64,000 nt of DNA, from contig NZ_MUMH01000015.1 of assembly GCF_002155965.1 (NCBI RefSeq), positions 1-64,000 of the forward strand, given 5' to 3'. How positions within the stretch are numbered: position 1 is the stretch's first letter; each line of letters starts with the position of its first letter. Positions 38,020-48,913 of this stretch are shown here, one piece after another. The DNA is from Allokutzneria sp. NRRL B-24872. GTDB taxonomy: Bacteria; Actinomycetota; Actinomycetes; Mycobacteriales; Pseudonocardiaceae. The translations under genes and the position numbers were made by a program. The notes under the pieces are model-generated. The model ran no database searches and was not told where the DNA came from. It was given only the letters and a program-made list of their open reading frames with translations.

Positions 38020-38046
38020 TGCGCGCAATCGAATGATTTGCACGCA
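38020..38046. promoter_or_regulatory. Operator candidate before the GH13 amylase gene
   Basis: TGCGCGCAA (38020-38028) and TTGCACGCA (38038-38046) form an imperfect inverted repeat (one mismatch in nine). It ends one base before the AGGAGG ribosome-binding site of the amylase. The GCAA/TTGC halves resemble LacI/MalR-type operators and recur in the glgP/glgE gap. Confidence 0.45.
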
Positions 38047-38055
38047 GGAGGAAAT

Positions 38056-40180
38056 GTGCGCCGCATTCGCATTCTATGCGGTCTCGCCGCCGTCGCGGCC
38101 CTGGTCGCCGCGACTCCGGCACCGGTCACGACGCGCGCGAACGACGCCGGACTGGCCCGCGACCCGCTGCGGAACGACCTGTCCGGCGTGCCGTTCTACA
38201 TGGCGATGATCGACCGCTTCGCCAACGGCGACCCCCGCAACGACCGGGGCGGGCTGGACGCGGGCGATCGGCTCCAGCACGGGTTCGACCCGGCTGACAA
38301 GCAGTTCTTCCACGGCGGCGACCTCGCCGGGCTCAGCGGGAAGCTCGACTACCTGGCCGGTCTCGGCGTCGAAGCGCTGTGGATCAACCCGCCGTTCCGC
38401 AACAGGTGGGTGGTCGACGCGGGTGGGGGGCAACGCCTTCGCGGCCTACCACGGGTACGCGATCACCGACTTCACCGATTTCGACCCGCATTTCGGCACC
38501 AAACAGGAGATGCGGGCCCTGATCGACCGAGCGCACGCACGCGGAATCAAAGTCTTCTTCGACATCACCGCGCACTACACCGCCGACGTCATCGGTTTCG
38601 ACGGTGACCACCCCTACCGCACACTGGCCGAGGCTCCCTATCGCGACGCCAACGGAAGGCCGTTCGACATCACCGCGATGGCGGGACGGCAGGACTTCCC
38701 GAAACTCTCCGTCGAGAAATCGTTCCCCTATGTGCCGAAGTTCCACGACGAAGCCTCGGCGCAGCGGAAGAAACCGGAATGGCTCAACGACCGCACGCTT
38801 TACCACAACCGCGGTGACGCCTTGGAGTTCGCCGGGGAGCAGATCCTGTTCGCCGATTTCTTCGGGCTCGACGACCTGATGACCGAGCACCCCAGGGTCG
38901 TGGACGGCATGCGCCGGATCTACACCGACTGGATCGACTCGATGGACATCGACGGGTACCGGGTGGACACCGTCAAGCACGTGAACACCGAGTTCTGGCA
39001 GGCGTTCGCGCCGACGGTGAAGGCCCACGCGAACGCGCGCGGCAAGCACGACTTCTTCATCTTCGGCGAGGACCTGACCGGCGACCCGACGCACACCTCG
39101 CACTACACCACCGCCGGGCGGATGCAGTCCGTGCTGGACTTCCCGTTCCAGGGGGCGGCGTCGCAGTTCCTCGCGGGCAAGGGCGCCTCGCTGCTCGCAC
39201 AGGCGCTGGACGCCGACGATCTGTACACCGATGCCGATTCGAACGCTTACTCGCTCAACACCTTCCTGAGTAATCACGACACCGGCAGGCTCGCGTGGAT
39301 GCTTCAGCGCGACCGTCCCGGAATCGGCGCTCAAGAGCTGCTGGACCGACTGCGGCTCGGCAACGCGCTTTTGTACCTGTGGCGCGGAAACCCGGTCGTC
39401 TACTACGGCGACGAACAGGGCTTCGCGGGCACCGGCGGCGACGCGGACGCACGGCAGGACATGTTCCCCACCAAGGTCGCGGAGCACTTGGGCCAGACAC
39501 AGGTGGGCACGGCCAGCACTCCGGCACGGGACAACTTCGACACCACACACCCGCTGTACCGACAGCTGAGCTCGCTGAGCGCTTATACGGCGGCGAACGC
39601 GGTGTGGAAGCGCGGCAACCAAATCATGCGCCACGCCGACGCGGACGTAGTGGCCTACAGCCGCATCGACCCGGTGACAGGGCACGAGTACCTGGTCACT
39701 GCGAACTCGGCGACAGAAGCGCGCACGGTGGATATCGCGGTGTCTGCGTCAGACTTCACTTTCCGGCAGGACTTCCCGGTTAGAGGCACCGGTCCGACTA
39801 GCGGAGCCAACCGCACCGTGAAGGTGACAGTGCCGCCGTTGGCGGTTTCGGTGCTCCGCAGCGACAAGCCCGTTCCCGACGCACAGTCGGCTCCGAAGCC
39901 CCAGCTGTCCCTCACGGCACCAGCGAAGGACGGACGCACGGGGTTGCTCGCAGAGGTCCCAGGGGGCTCGCGCGCACAGGCGACGTTCGCGGCACGCATT
40001 GCGGGGCAAGCGAACTGGACGGTCCTCGGCACCGACGACGCTGGGCCGTACCGGGTCTACACAGACCTCAGCAAGCTGCCCGGTGCGTCATCAGGCGCAC
40101 GCGTGGAACTGCGCGTGGTGGTGAAGGACTCCACCGGCAGGATCGGCGCGGACGGATTGTTCACGCAGGCGCCGAAGTGA
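38056..40180 (+). pseudogene. Secreted GH13 alpha-amylase-type enzyme, interrupted by one frameshift
   Basis: Two reading frames join into one gene of about 707 codons. The first (GTG 38056, after AGGAGG) encodes a signal peptide and 'GVPFYMAMIDRFANGDPRNDRGG ... GVEALWINPPFRNRWVVDAGG'. The second continues 'NAFAAYHGYAITDFTDFDPHFG' with the nucleophile Asp in 'DGYRVDTVKHVN', the Glu in 'FIFGEDLTGDP' and 'FLSNHDTGRLAW', then a C-terminal beta domain. The frames meet at a run of six G (38425-38430), and removing one G restores the protein. This could be a sequencing error, a recent mutation or slippage. The substrate is probably starch-like alpha-glucan outside the cell. Confidence 0.85.
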
Positions 40181-40195
40181 CCCGGAAATGACGTA

Positions 40196-40227
40196 GTGGG
40201 CGGCCCCCGCCACCAGGGGCCGCCCAC
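40196..40227. terminator. Bidirectional terminator between the GH13 gene and glgP
   Basis: Perfect 12-base arms GTGGGCGGCCCC (40196-40207) and GGGGCCGCCCAC (40216-40227) with loop CGCCACCA. It sits between two convergent stops, so it can serve both genes. Confidence 0.8.
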
Positions 40228-40240
40228 CGTCGTCACGGCA

Positions 40241-42802
40241 TCAGGTCGCGAGAACGACCTTGCCGAGCTCTACCGGTGACGCGAGCAGTTCGTGCTTCGG
40301 CAGGACGCGGACCGTGTAGCCGGTCGGACCGGCGTACGGCAGCTCCACCTCAGCGCTGTACTCGCCCGGCGAGACCAGGGCCATCGGCACCGAGACCACG
40401 TCGCGCAGTTCGTTCGCGTCGTCGACCCGGCCGATGACCGCCTGCACCTCGATCTCCGTGCGGTCGAGGCCGCCGAGGTCCACGCGCGCGGTGACCGACG
40501 CCTTGGAACCGAGCAGCGGGGCCGCGCTGTTCCCGTTGACGGAGAACGTGGTCTCCGTGACGCGCACGGCGGACCACGCGGCGTCGAGGCGGGCGCGGTA
40601 GGAAGCCAGCTCCTTCGCGCCGTTGTAGGCGTACTCCCCGACCGCGGTGGCCGACCGGGCCGCCGGGGTGTAGAGCGTCTCGACGTACTCCTTGACCATG
40701 CGCGAGGCCTGCACCTGCGGGCCGAGCGAGGCCAGCGTGTGCCGCACCTTGCCCATCCACCGGGCCGGAACACCGCCCTCGCCCCGGTCGTAGAACATCG
40801 GCGCGACCTTGCTGCTGATCAGCTCGTAGAGCGCCGTCGCCTCCAGGTCGTCCCGGCGGTTCGGGTCGACGACGCCGTCAGCGGTGGGGATCGCCCAGCC
40901 GTTGTCGCCGTCGAAGAACTCGTCCCACCAGCCGTCCTTGATGGACAGGTTCAGGCCGCCGTTGAGCGCGGACTTCATGCCGGAGGTGCCGCACGCCTCC
41001 AACGGCCGCAGCGGGTTGTTCAGCCAGACGTCGCAGCCCCAGTACAGGTACTTCGCCATCGACATGCCGTAGTCCGGCAGGAAGACGATGCGGTGCCGCA
41101 CCTCGGGGTCGTCCGCGAAGCGCACGATCTGCTGGATCAGCGCCTTGCCGCCGTCGTCGGCCGGGTGCGACTTGCCCGCGACCACCAGCTGCACCGGGCG
41201 CTCCGGGTCCAGCAGCAGCGCGCGCAGCCGCTCCGGGTCGCGCAGCATCAGCGTGAGCCGCTTGTACGTGGGAACGCGCCGGGCGAAGCCGATGGTCAGC
41301 ACGGTCGGGTCGAAGACCGAGTCGGTCCAGCCCAGCTCCAGGTTGGAGGCTCCGCGCTGCACCCAGGACGCGCGCAGCCTGCGGCGGATCTCCTGGACGA
41401 GGCGACCGCGCAGTTCTCCGCGCAGCTCCCAGAGGCGCTCGTCGGTGACCGGCTCGAAGCCGTGGATGCCGACGCCCTTGTCGACCAGGTCCGGGTCGGA
41501 CTCGCCGAGCAGCTTGCTGATCTCGGTGGCCGCCCAGGTCGGACCGTGCACGCCGTTGGTGACCGAGCCGATGGGGACCTCGGTGACGTCGAAGTCCTGC
41601 CACAGGCTGCTGAACATCTCGCGGCTGACGCGACCGTGCAGCTGCGAGACGCCGTTCGCACGCTGTCCGAGGCGCAGGCCCATGTGCGCCATGTTGAACA
41701 GACCCGGGTTCTCCTCGGCACCGAGCGCGATCACACGGTCGACCGGAACGCCCGGGAGCAGACCGTCTCCGCCCGCGCCGAAGTAGTGGCGCACGAGGTC
41801 GACCGGGAAGCGGTCGATGCCCGCGGGGACGGGGGTGTGCGTGGTGAACACGGTGCCCGCGCGGACGGTCGAGAGCGACTGGTCGAAGTCCAGCTCGCCC
41901 GAGGCCACGTACTCGCGGATGCGTTCGAGGCCGAGGAAGCCCGCGTGGCCCTCGTTGGTGTGGAAGATGTCCGGCTGCGCGTGACCGGTCAGCTCGCAGA
42001 ACACGCGCACGGCGCGGACGCCGCCGATACCGGCCAGGATCTCCTGCCGGATGCGGTGGTTCTGGTCGCCGCCGTAGAGCCGGTCGGTGACGCCGCGCAG
42101 GTCCTCGTCGTTCTCTTCGACGTCGGAGTCCAGCAGCAGCAGCGGGACGCGGCCGACCTGCGCCTTCCACACGCGGGCGCGCAGCACGCGGTCGTCCGGC
42201 ATGGCCACGTGCACCAGGATCGGCGCGCCGGAGGGCTCGGTGAGCGGCTCCAGCGGCAACGCGCGCGGGTCGAGCACCGGGTAGTGCTCGATCTGCCAGC
42301 CGTCGTGCGACAGCGACTGGCGGAAGTACCCGGAGCGGTAGAGCAGGCCGACGCCGATCAGCGGGACGCCGAGGTCGGAGGCCGCCTTGAGGTGGTCGCC
42401 CGCGAGGACGCCGAGGCCGCCGGAGTAGTTGGGCAGCGCCTCGGTGACTCCGAACTCCATCGAGAAGTAGGCGATCGAGGACGGCATGCCCTCGGCCTCC
42501 TCCTGGCGGCGCTGGTACCAGCGCCCGGAGTCGAGGTAGCGGTCCAGGTCGTCGGCGATGGCCGCGGTCCGCACGAGGAAGCCCTCGTCGGCGGCGAGCT
42601 CATGGAGCCGCTCCGGCGGGACCTCGGCGAGCAGCCGCAACGGGTCGCCGTCGAGGCGTTCAAACGCCTGGGCGTCCACCGAGGCGAAGAGGTCCTGGGT
42701 CGGCTGGTGCCAGACCCAGCGGAGGTTGGTCGCCAGCCGCCCGAGAGCCGCCAACGGCTCCGGCAGACTGGCGCGGACGGTGAACCGGCGCAGTGCTCTC
42801 AC
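40241..42802 (-). CDS. glgP: Alpha-glucan (glycogen) phosphorylase
   Basis: An 853-residue PLP enzyme that removes glucose-1-phosphate from alpha-1,4-glucan ends. It opens with 'VRALRRFTVRASLPEPLAALGRLATNLRWVW', the actinobacterial short-type phosphorylase N terminus. The PLP lysine is in 'EACGTSGMKSALNGGLNLSIKDGWW'. I moved the start to GTG 42800-42802; the in-frame extension upstream does not align with known N termini. It is divergent from glgE across 399 bp, as in mycobacteria (Rv1328 near Rv1327c), and shares a candidate operator with it. Confidence 0.96.
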   Translation of the reverse strand: MRALRRFTVRASLPEPLAALGRLATNLRWVWHQPTQDLFASVDAQAFERLDGDPLRLLAEVPPERLHELAADEGFLVRTAAIADDLDRYLDSGRWYQRRQEEAEGMPSSIAYFSMEFGVTEALPNYSGGLGVLAGDHLKAASDLGVPLIGVGLLYRSGYFRQSLSHDGWQIEHYPVLDPRALPLEPLTEPSGAPILVHVAMPDDRVLRARVWKAQVGRVPLLLLDSDVEENDEDLRGVTDRLYGGDQNHRIRQEILAGIGGVRAVRVFCELTGHAQPDIFHTNEGHAGFLGLERIREYVASGELDFDQSLSTVRAGTVFTTHTPVPAGIDRFPVDLVRHYFGAGGDGLLPGVPVDRVIALGAEENPGLFNMAHMGLRLGQRANGVSQLHGRVSREMFSSLWQDFDVTEVPIGSVTNGVHGPTWAATEISKLLGESDPDLVDKGVGIHGFEPVTDERLWELRGELRGRLVQEIRRRLRASWVQRGASNLELGWTDSVFDPTVLTIGFARRVPTYKRLTLMLRDPERLRALLLDPERPVQLVVAGKSHPADDGGKALIQQIVRFADDPEVRHRIVFLPDYGMSMAKYLYWGCDVWLNNPLRPLEACGTSGMKSALNGGLNLSIKDGWWDEFFDGDNGWAIPTADGVVDPNRRDDLEATALYELISSKVAPMFYDRGEGGVPARWMGKVRHTLASLGPQVQASRMVKEYVETLYTPAARSATAVGEYAYNGAKELASYRARLDAAWSAVRVTETTFSVNGNSAAPLLGSKASVTARVDLGGLDRTEIEVQAVIGRVDDANELRDVVSVPMALVSPGEYSAEVELPYAGPTGYTVRVLPKHELLASPVELGKVVLAT

Positions 42803-43201
42803 GCGACCGAACTGTACTTCGCCCCCCGCCCCGGTTGGCAAGATTCCCAGCGAAGCCTGCAAAACATTGCAGGCGATCCCACGGCGCCGCGCCCAGGAAT
42901 GTCACATCGAGTACGACGCCCCGGCGGCGCGAGCGGGGGCGATGGGTTGACGGGGTGGAAAGTGAAGCGGGAGGGTGCGGCGGGGTGGAGCAGCGGGCTC
43001 CGCCGTTCGGGTCGAAGTGCTCGCCCGGATGGGACTACGTCTAGGTAACCCGCATCATGGTGCGTGAACTCGGCGATCTCCGGGCACCCCCGTCACAGGG
43101 TCACCCCGGACCTGGGGTCGGCCAACTGGATCGAATCAGGCAGACTTGCGCCAGGACGGCACTGACAATCGGACCTGAACTACTGCGAGAGGGCGTTGCC
43201 G
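42803..43201. other. Divergent control region between glgP and glgE
   Basis: This 399-bp gap has no credible gene. It contains the operator candidate at 42856-42873 near glgP. The GAGAGGG ribosome-binding site of glgE is at its end. The middle is G-rich and unremarkable. Confidence 0.6.
42856..42873. promoter_or_regulatory. LacI/MalR-like palindrome upstream of glgP
   Basis: CCTGCAA-AACA-TTGCAGG is a perfect 7-base inverted repeat with a 4-base spacer, 54 bp before the glgP start. The TGCAA halves are typical of LacI-family sugar regulators in actinomycetes. Function is inferred. Confidence 0.55.
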
Positions 43202-45172
43202 GTGAGCGGTCGGCTCGGTATCGACGATGTCTCCCCAGTCATCTCCTGCGGACGCGATCCGGCGAAAGCCGTTGTGGGGGAACACATCCCGATCCAAGCC
43301 ACCGTCTGGCGGGAGGGCCACGACGCGGTCGCGGCCACCGTCGCGTGGCGCGGGCCGGACGACAGGGTCGCGCGGCAGACGCGGATGACCCACCTCGGCG
43401 GCGGCCTCGACGAGTACAGCGCGGCGATCGTGCCGGACAGCCCGGGGCAGTGGACCTTCCGCGTGGACGCGTGGTCGGACCCGTGGGCGACCTGGCTGCA
43501 CGCGATCGAGGTCAAGGTGGCCGCCGGACAGGGCGCCGGGGAGCTGGCGAACGACCTGGAGATCGGCGCGCGCCTCATCGACCGCGTCTCGCGCAGGCCG
43601 GACCGCCGCAACGACCGCGAGCTGCTGACCATCGCCGCGCAGTCGTTGCGCGACACGGACCGCCCGGTCGCCGAACGCATCGCTGTCGCGCTCTCGGAGC
43701 CCGTGCGCCGGATCATGCACCAGTTCCCCGTGCGCGAACTGGTCACCAAGGGCAAGCCGCAGCGCGTGTGGGTGGACCGCGAGCGCGCGCGCTTCAGCTC
43801 CTGGTACGAGTTCTTCCCGCGCTCCACGGGCGGCGTGGACACGGCGGGCAACCCCGTGCACGGCACCTTCGCCACGGCGTCCAAGGCGCTGGACCGAGTC
43901 GCCGCGATGGGCTTCGACGTGGTGTACCTGCCGCCGATCCACCCGGTCGGCCGCGAGAACCGCAAGGGGCGCAACAACACCCTCACTCCGGGACCGACCG
44001 ACGTCGGCTCACCGTGGGCGATCGGCGCGGCCGAGGGCGGTCACGACGCCGTGCACCCGGACCTGGGCACGATGGAGGACTTCAAGGGCTTCGTCGCGCG
44101 CGCGAGCGAGCTGGGCATGGAGGTCGCGCTGGACTTCGCGCTCCAGTGCGCGCCGGACCACCCGTGGGTCGCCGAGCACCCGGAGTGGTTCACGGTGCTG
44201 CCGGACGGCACGATCGCCTACGCGGAGAACCCGCCGAAGAAATACCAGGACATCTACCCGCTGAACTTCGACAGAGACCCCGAGGGCCTCTACGCGGAGA
44301 CGCTGCGCGTGGTGCTGCACTGGGCCGAGGCCGGTGTGCGGATCTTCCGAGTCGACAACCCGCACACCAAGCCACCGGACTTCTGGAACTGGCTGATCTG
44401 GAAGGTCAAGGAGACCCATCCGGACGTGCTGTTCCTGTCCGAGGCCTTCACGCGCCCCGCGCGCATGTTCGGTCTGGCCAAGCGCGGGTTCACGCAGTAC
44501 TACACGTACTTCACGTGGCGCACGCACAAGCAGGAGATCATCGAGTTCGGCAACGAGCTGGTGGCGCACGCCGACGACGGCACGCCGAACCTGTTCGTCA
44601 ACACCCCGGACATCCTGCACGCGTCGTTGCAGCACGGCGGCCCCGGCACGTTCGCGGTGCGCGCGGCGCTCGCGGCGACACTGTCTCCCAGTTGGGGCGT
44701 GTACTCCGGCTACGAGCTCTTCGAGCACCAGGCGGTGCGCGAGGGCAGCGAGGAGTACCTGGACTCGGAGAAGTACGAGCTGCGCCCGAGGGACTTCGAC
44801 GCCGCGCTGCGCGAAGGCCGCTCACTGGAACCGTGGCTGCGCAGGCTGAACGAGGTCCGCCGCGCGCGCCCGGCGCTGAGCAGGCTGCGCACGCTGCGCT
44901 TCCACCACGTCGACAACGACGCCCTGATCGCCTACTCCAAGTCCGATCCGGCCACTGGGGACACCGTCGTGGTCGTGGTGAACCTCGATCCGAACAACGG
45001 CCAAGAAGGCACGTTGTGGTTGGACCTACCCCTGTTGGGTATGGACTGGACGGAGCGGTTCACCGCGCGCGACGAGGTCACTGGGGAGACATGGGACTGG
45101 GGCCAGGCGAATTTCGTGAGGCTGGAGCCTCACCGCGCGGTGGCCCACATCGTGGCGGTCGAACGACGCTGA
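43202..45172 (+). CDS. glgE: Alpha-1,4-glucan:maltose-1-phosphate maltosyltransferase GlgE
   Basis: A 656-residue GH13_3 enzyme that adds maltosyl units from maltose-1-phosphate to alpha-glucan. An N-terminal Ig-like domain ('[43 protein letters not shown]') is followed by a helical dimerisation domain and the barrel. Nucleophile Asp385 is in '[16 protein letters not shown]' and acid/base Glu414 in '[13 protein letters not shown]'. I chose GTG 43202, spaced well from GAGAGGG and matching the 'MSGR' start of the mycobacterial enzyme; TTG 43196 is too close. It is the first gene of glgE-treS-mak. Confidence 0.97.
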   Translation: MSGRLGIDDVSPVISCGRDPAKAVVGEHIPIQATVWREGHDAVAATVAWRGPDDRVARQTRMTHLGGGLDEYSAAIVPDSPGQWTFRVDAWSDPWATWLHAIEVKVAAGQGAGELANDLEIGARLIDRVSRRPDRRNDRELLTIAAQSLRDTDRPVAERIAVALSEPVRRIMHQFPVRELVTKGKPQRVWVDRERARFSSWYEFFPRSTGGVDTAGNPVHGTFATASKALDRVAAMGFDVVYLPPIHPVGRENRKGRNNTLTPGPTDVGSPWAIGAAEGGHDAVHPDLGTMEDFKGFVARASELGMEVALDFALQCAPDHPWVAEHPEWFTVLPDGTIAYAENPPKKYQDIYPLNFDRDPEGLYAETLRVVLHWAEAGVRIFRVDNPHTKPPDFWNWLIWKVKETHPDVLFLSEAFTRPARMFGLAKRGFTQYYTYFTWRTHKQEIIEFGNELVAHADDGTPNLFVNTPDILHASLQHGGPGTFAVRAALAATLSPSWGVYSGYELFEHQAVREGSEEYLDSEKYELRPRDFDAALREGRSLEPWLRRLNEVRRARPALSRLRTLRFHHVDNDALIAYSKSDPATGDTVVVVVNLDPNNGQEGTLWLDLPLLGMDWTERFTARDEVTGETWDWGQANFVRLEPHRAVAHIVAVERR

Positions 45173-45186
45173 CGCTAGGTGGTGCG

Positions 45187-47009
<1,823 letters not shown>

Positions 47010-47013
<4 letters not shown>

Positions 47014-48383
47014 CCTCCTCACCGACCGAGGTGATCACCGAACTCGCCGACGCGCTGAAGGAGTGGCTGCCGACGCAGCGCTGGTTCGCCGGGAAGGACA
47101 GGGCCGTCGAGTCGGTCGCTCCCGTCCAAGCTGTGTCCCTTGTGGACGGTGATCCCGCCCTGGTGCACTCGGTGATCGAGGTGCGCCAGAACGGCAGCTC
47201 CGACCGCTACCAGCTGCTGATCGGCCTGCGCACCGAACTGCCGGAACACCTCGGGCACGCCTGGATCGGCACGCGGGCGCAGCTCGCCTGCTACGACGCC
47301 ACGCAGGACACCGAGCTGACCGGCTTACTGCTCGACCTCATCGCGCGCGGGGAGTCCCTGGCCGGGCTGGACTTCCAGCACGAGGCCGGCGCGCAACTGG
47401 AGAGCGCGCTCAAGAGCAGGCCGGTCGGCGCGGAGCAGTCCAACACCTCGCTGGTCTACGGGCACCACTACATCCTCAAGCTCTTCCGCAAGCTCGTGAC
47501 GGGCACCAATCCCGACCTGACGCTGCACCGCGCGCTGCAGAGACAGCAGTGCGAGCACATCGCGGAACCGCTCGGTGCCATCCAGGGCTCTGTGGACGGC
47601 GATGACGTCACTTTTGGGATGCTGCAACGCTTCCTGCCCGCCGCTGCGGACGGCTGGGCGATGGCGACCGCGAGCGTGCGCGATTTGATGGCGGGGGGCG
47701 AGAAGCACCCCGAGGACGTCGGCGGCGACTTCGCGGGCGAGGCGCGCAGGCTCGGTCAGTCCGTCGCCGAGGTGCACGCCGACCTCGCGGAAGCGCTCGG
47801 CAGCGGCTCCGAAGGCCGCGAGCTGCTGGAGTCCACAGTCGACGCGATGCAGCGCCGACTCGACGCCGTGCTCGCTGCCGTCCCCGAGCTGAGCGCGCAC
47901 GAGCACGGGCTGCGTTCCGCGTTCGAGGCGGCTCGTGAGCTGACCAGTCCAATTGCTGTGCAACACATCCACGGCGATCTTCACCTCGGCCAAGTGCTGC
48001 GGACCGCGCACGGGTGGGTGCTGATCGACTTCGAGGGCGAGCCCGCCGCGCCCGCGGCCGAACGGCTGTCGCTGCGTTCGCCGTTGCGGGATGTCGCGGG
48101 GATGCTGCGGTCCTTCGACTACGCGGCGCACCAGTTGCTCGTGGGTTACCCGGGCGGTTCCGAGGACCAGCTCACCGAGCGCGCGCTGGAGTGGGCTCGG
48201 CGCAACCGCGACGCGTTCTGCGCGGGCTACGCCGAGAAGGCCGCGGACCCGCGCGAGCACGCCGTGCTGCTGCGGGCGTTGGAGTTGGACAAGGCGGTGT
48301 ACGAGGTCGCTTATGAGCACGGGAACCGCCCGGAGTGGCTCGCGGTGCCGCTGTCGTCGATCGCACGCATCACCGGCTCGTGA
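47010..48383 (+). CDS. mak: Maltokinase (Mak/Pep2)
   Basis: A 457-residue kinase that phosphorylates maltose to maltose-1-phosphate for GlgE. The N-terminal cap has '[25 protein letters not shown]'. The aminoglycoside-phosphotransferase-like core has '[18 protein letters not shown]' (ATP lysine region), the catalytic loop '[12 protein letters not shown]' (Asp323) and 'VLIDFEGEP' (magnesium Asp). GTG 47010 overlaps the treS TGA. A hairpin at 48393-48421 follows. It ends the glgE-treS-mak transcript, with glgB starting 530 bp later. Confidence 0.96.
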
Positions 48384-48392
48384 CACCGGTGC

Positions 48393-48421
48393 TCGGCCGG
48401 GCGACAGGTGCGCCCGGCCGA
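48393..48421. terminator. Terminator between mak and the convergent small secreted gene
   Basis: TCGGCCGGGCG (48393-48403) and CGCCCGGCCGA (48411-48421) are perfect 11-base arms with a 7-base loop. It lies 10 bases after the mak stop and 16 before the end of the convergent gene. Confidence 0.75.
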
Positions 48422-48436
48422 CACGCGGTCACCGGC

Positions 48437-48745
48437 TCAGCACAGGTCGATGCGCTTGAAGTCGGCGGTCCTGGCGATTTTGAAGCCGCCCGAGTCCGCG
48501 CCGGGCTTCAGGGTCAGGCACGGGCCCACGGCGCTGCTGAACACCGCGAACGCCTTATAAGTCTTCGACTTGCAGCTGCTGTGCAGGTGGTAGGTCTGGG
48601 TGATCCAGCCGACCGGCTCCGCGGTGATGGAGATGCACGACGGCGCCTTCGCGGCGAGCGCGGTCCCGCTGGTGAGCACTGGGGCGACTGCGGCGGCTCC
48701 GACAACGGCCGCGGTGACGGCGGCACGCCGCATCAGGGAAGACAT
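48437..48745 (-). CDS. Small secreted four-cysteine protein, tendamistat-like
   Basis: A 102-residue preprotein. The signal peptide ends near 'TSGTALA', leaving a mature domain of about 69 residues with Cys37, Cys58, Cys76 and Cys102. 'APSC', then '...GPCLTLKPGAD...' and a C-terminal Cys recall the alpha-amylase inhibitors tendamistat and Paim ('APSC ... GPCATLPPGA ... C'). The 18-residue spacing of the middle cysteines is identical to tendamistat. The inhibitory Trp-Arg-Tyr triad is not conserved; here the loop reads 'VGWITQTY'. It lies between mak and glgB on the other strand. Amylase inhibition is a hypothesis. ATG 48745 or ATG four codons later may be the start. Confidence 0.7.
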   Translation of the reverse strand: MSSLMRRAAVTAAVVGAAAVAPVLTSGTALAAKAPSCISITAEPVGWITQTYHLHSSCKSKTYKAFAVFSSAVGPCLTLKPGADSGGFKIARTADFKRIDLC

Positions 48746-48913
48746 CTACTAGGTCCTTTCGTCGTGCACGGTGCGGGTACGCCCCACCCTCTCCCGAGCA
48801 CCAAGATCAACGCTGACTTTTCGGCCCTGACCGACGACCGGTGCCGCTCTAAGATGTCCGTGCACCCACGGCACTCCTGATTACTACTCCTAGCGAACGG
48901 GAAGCCCGTAGAC

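Noticed and set aside
48335-48880. 181-codon plus-strand frame over the tendamistat-like gene
   Set aside because: Antisense shadow; the minus-strand protein has a clean signal peptide and paired cysteines.
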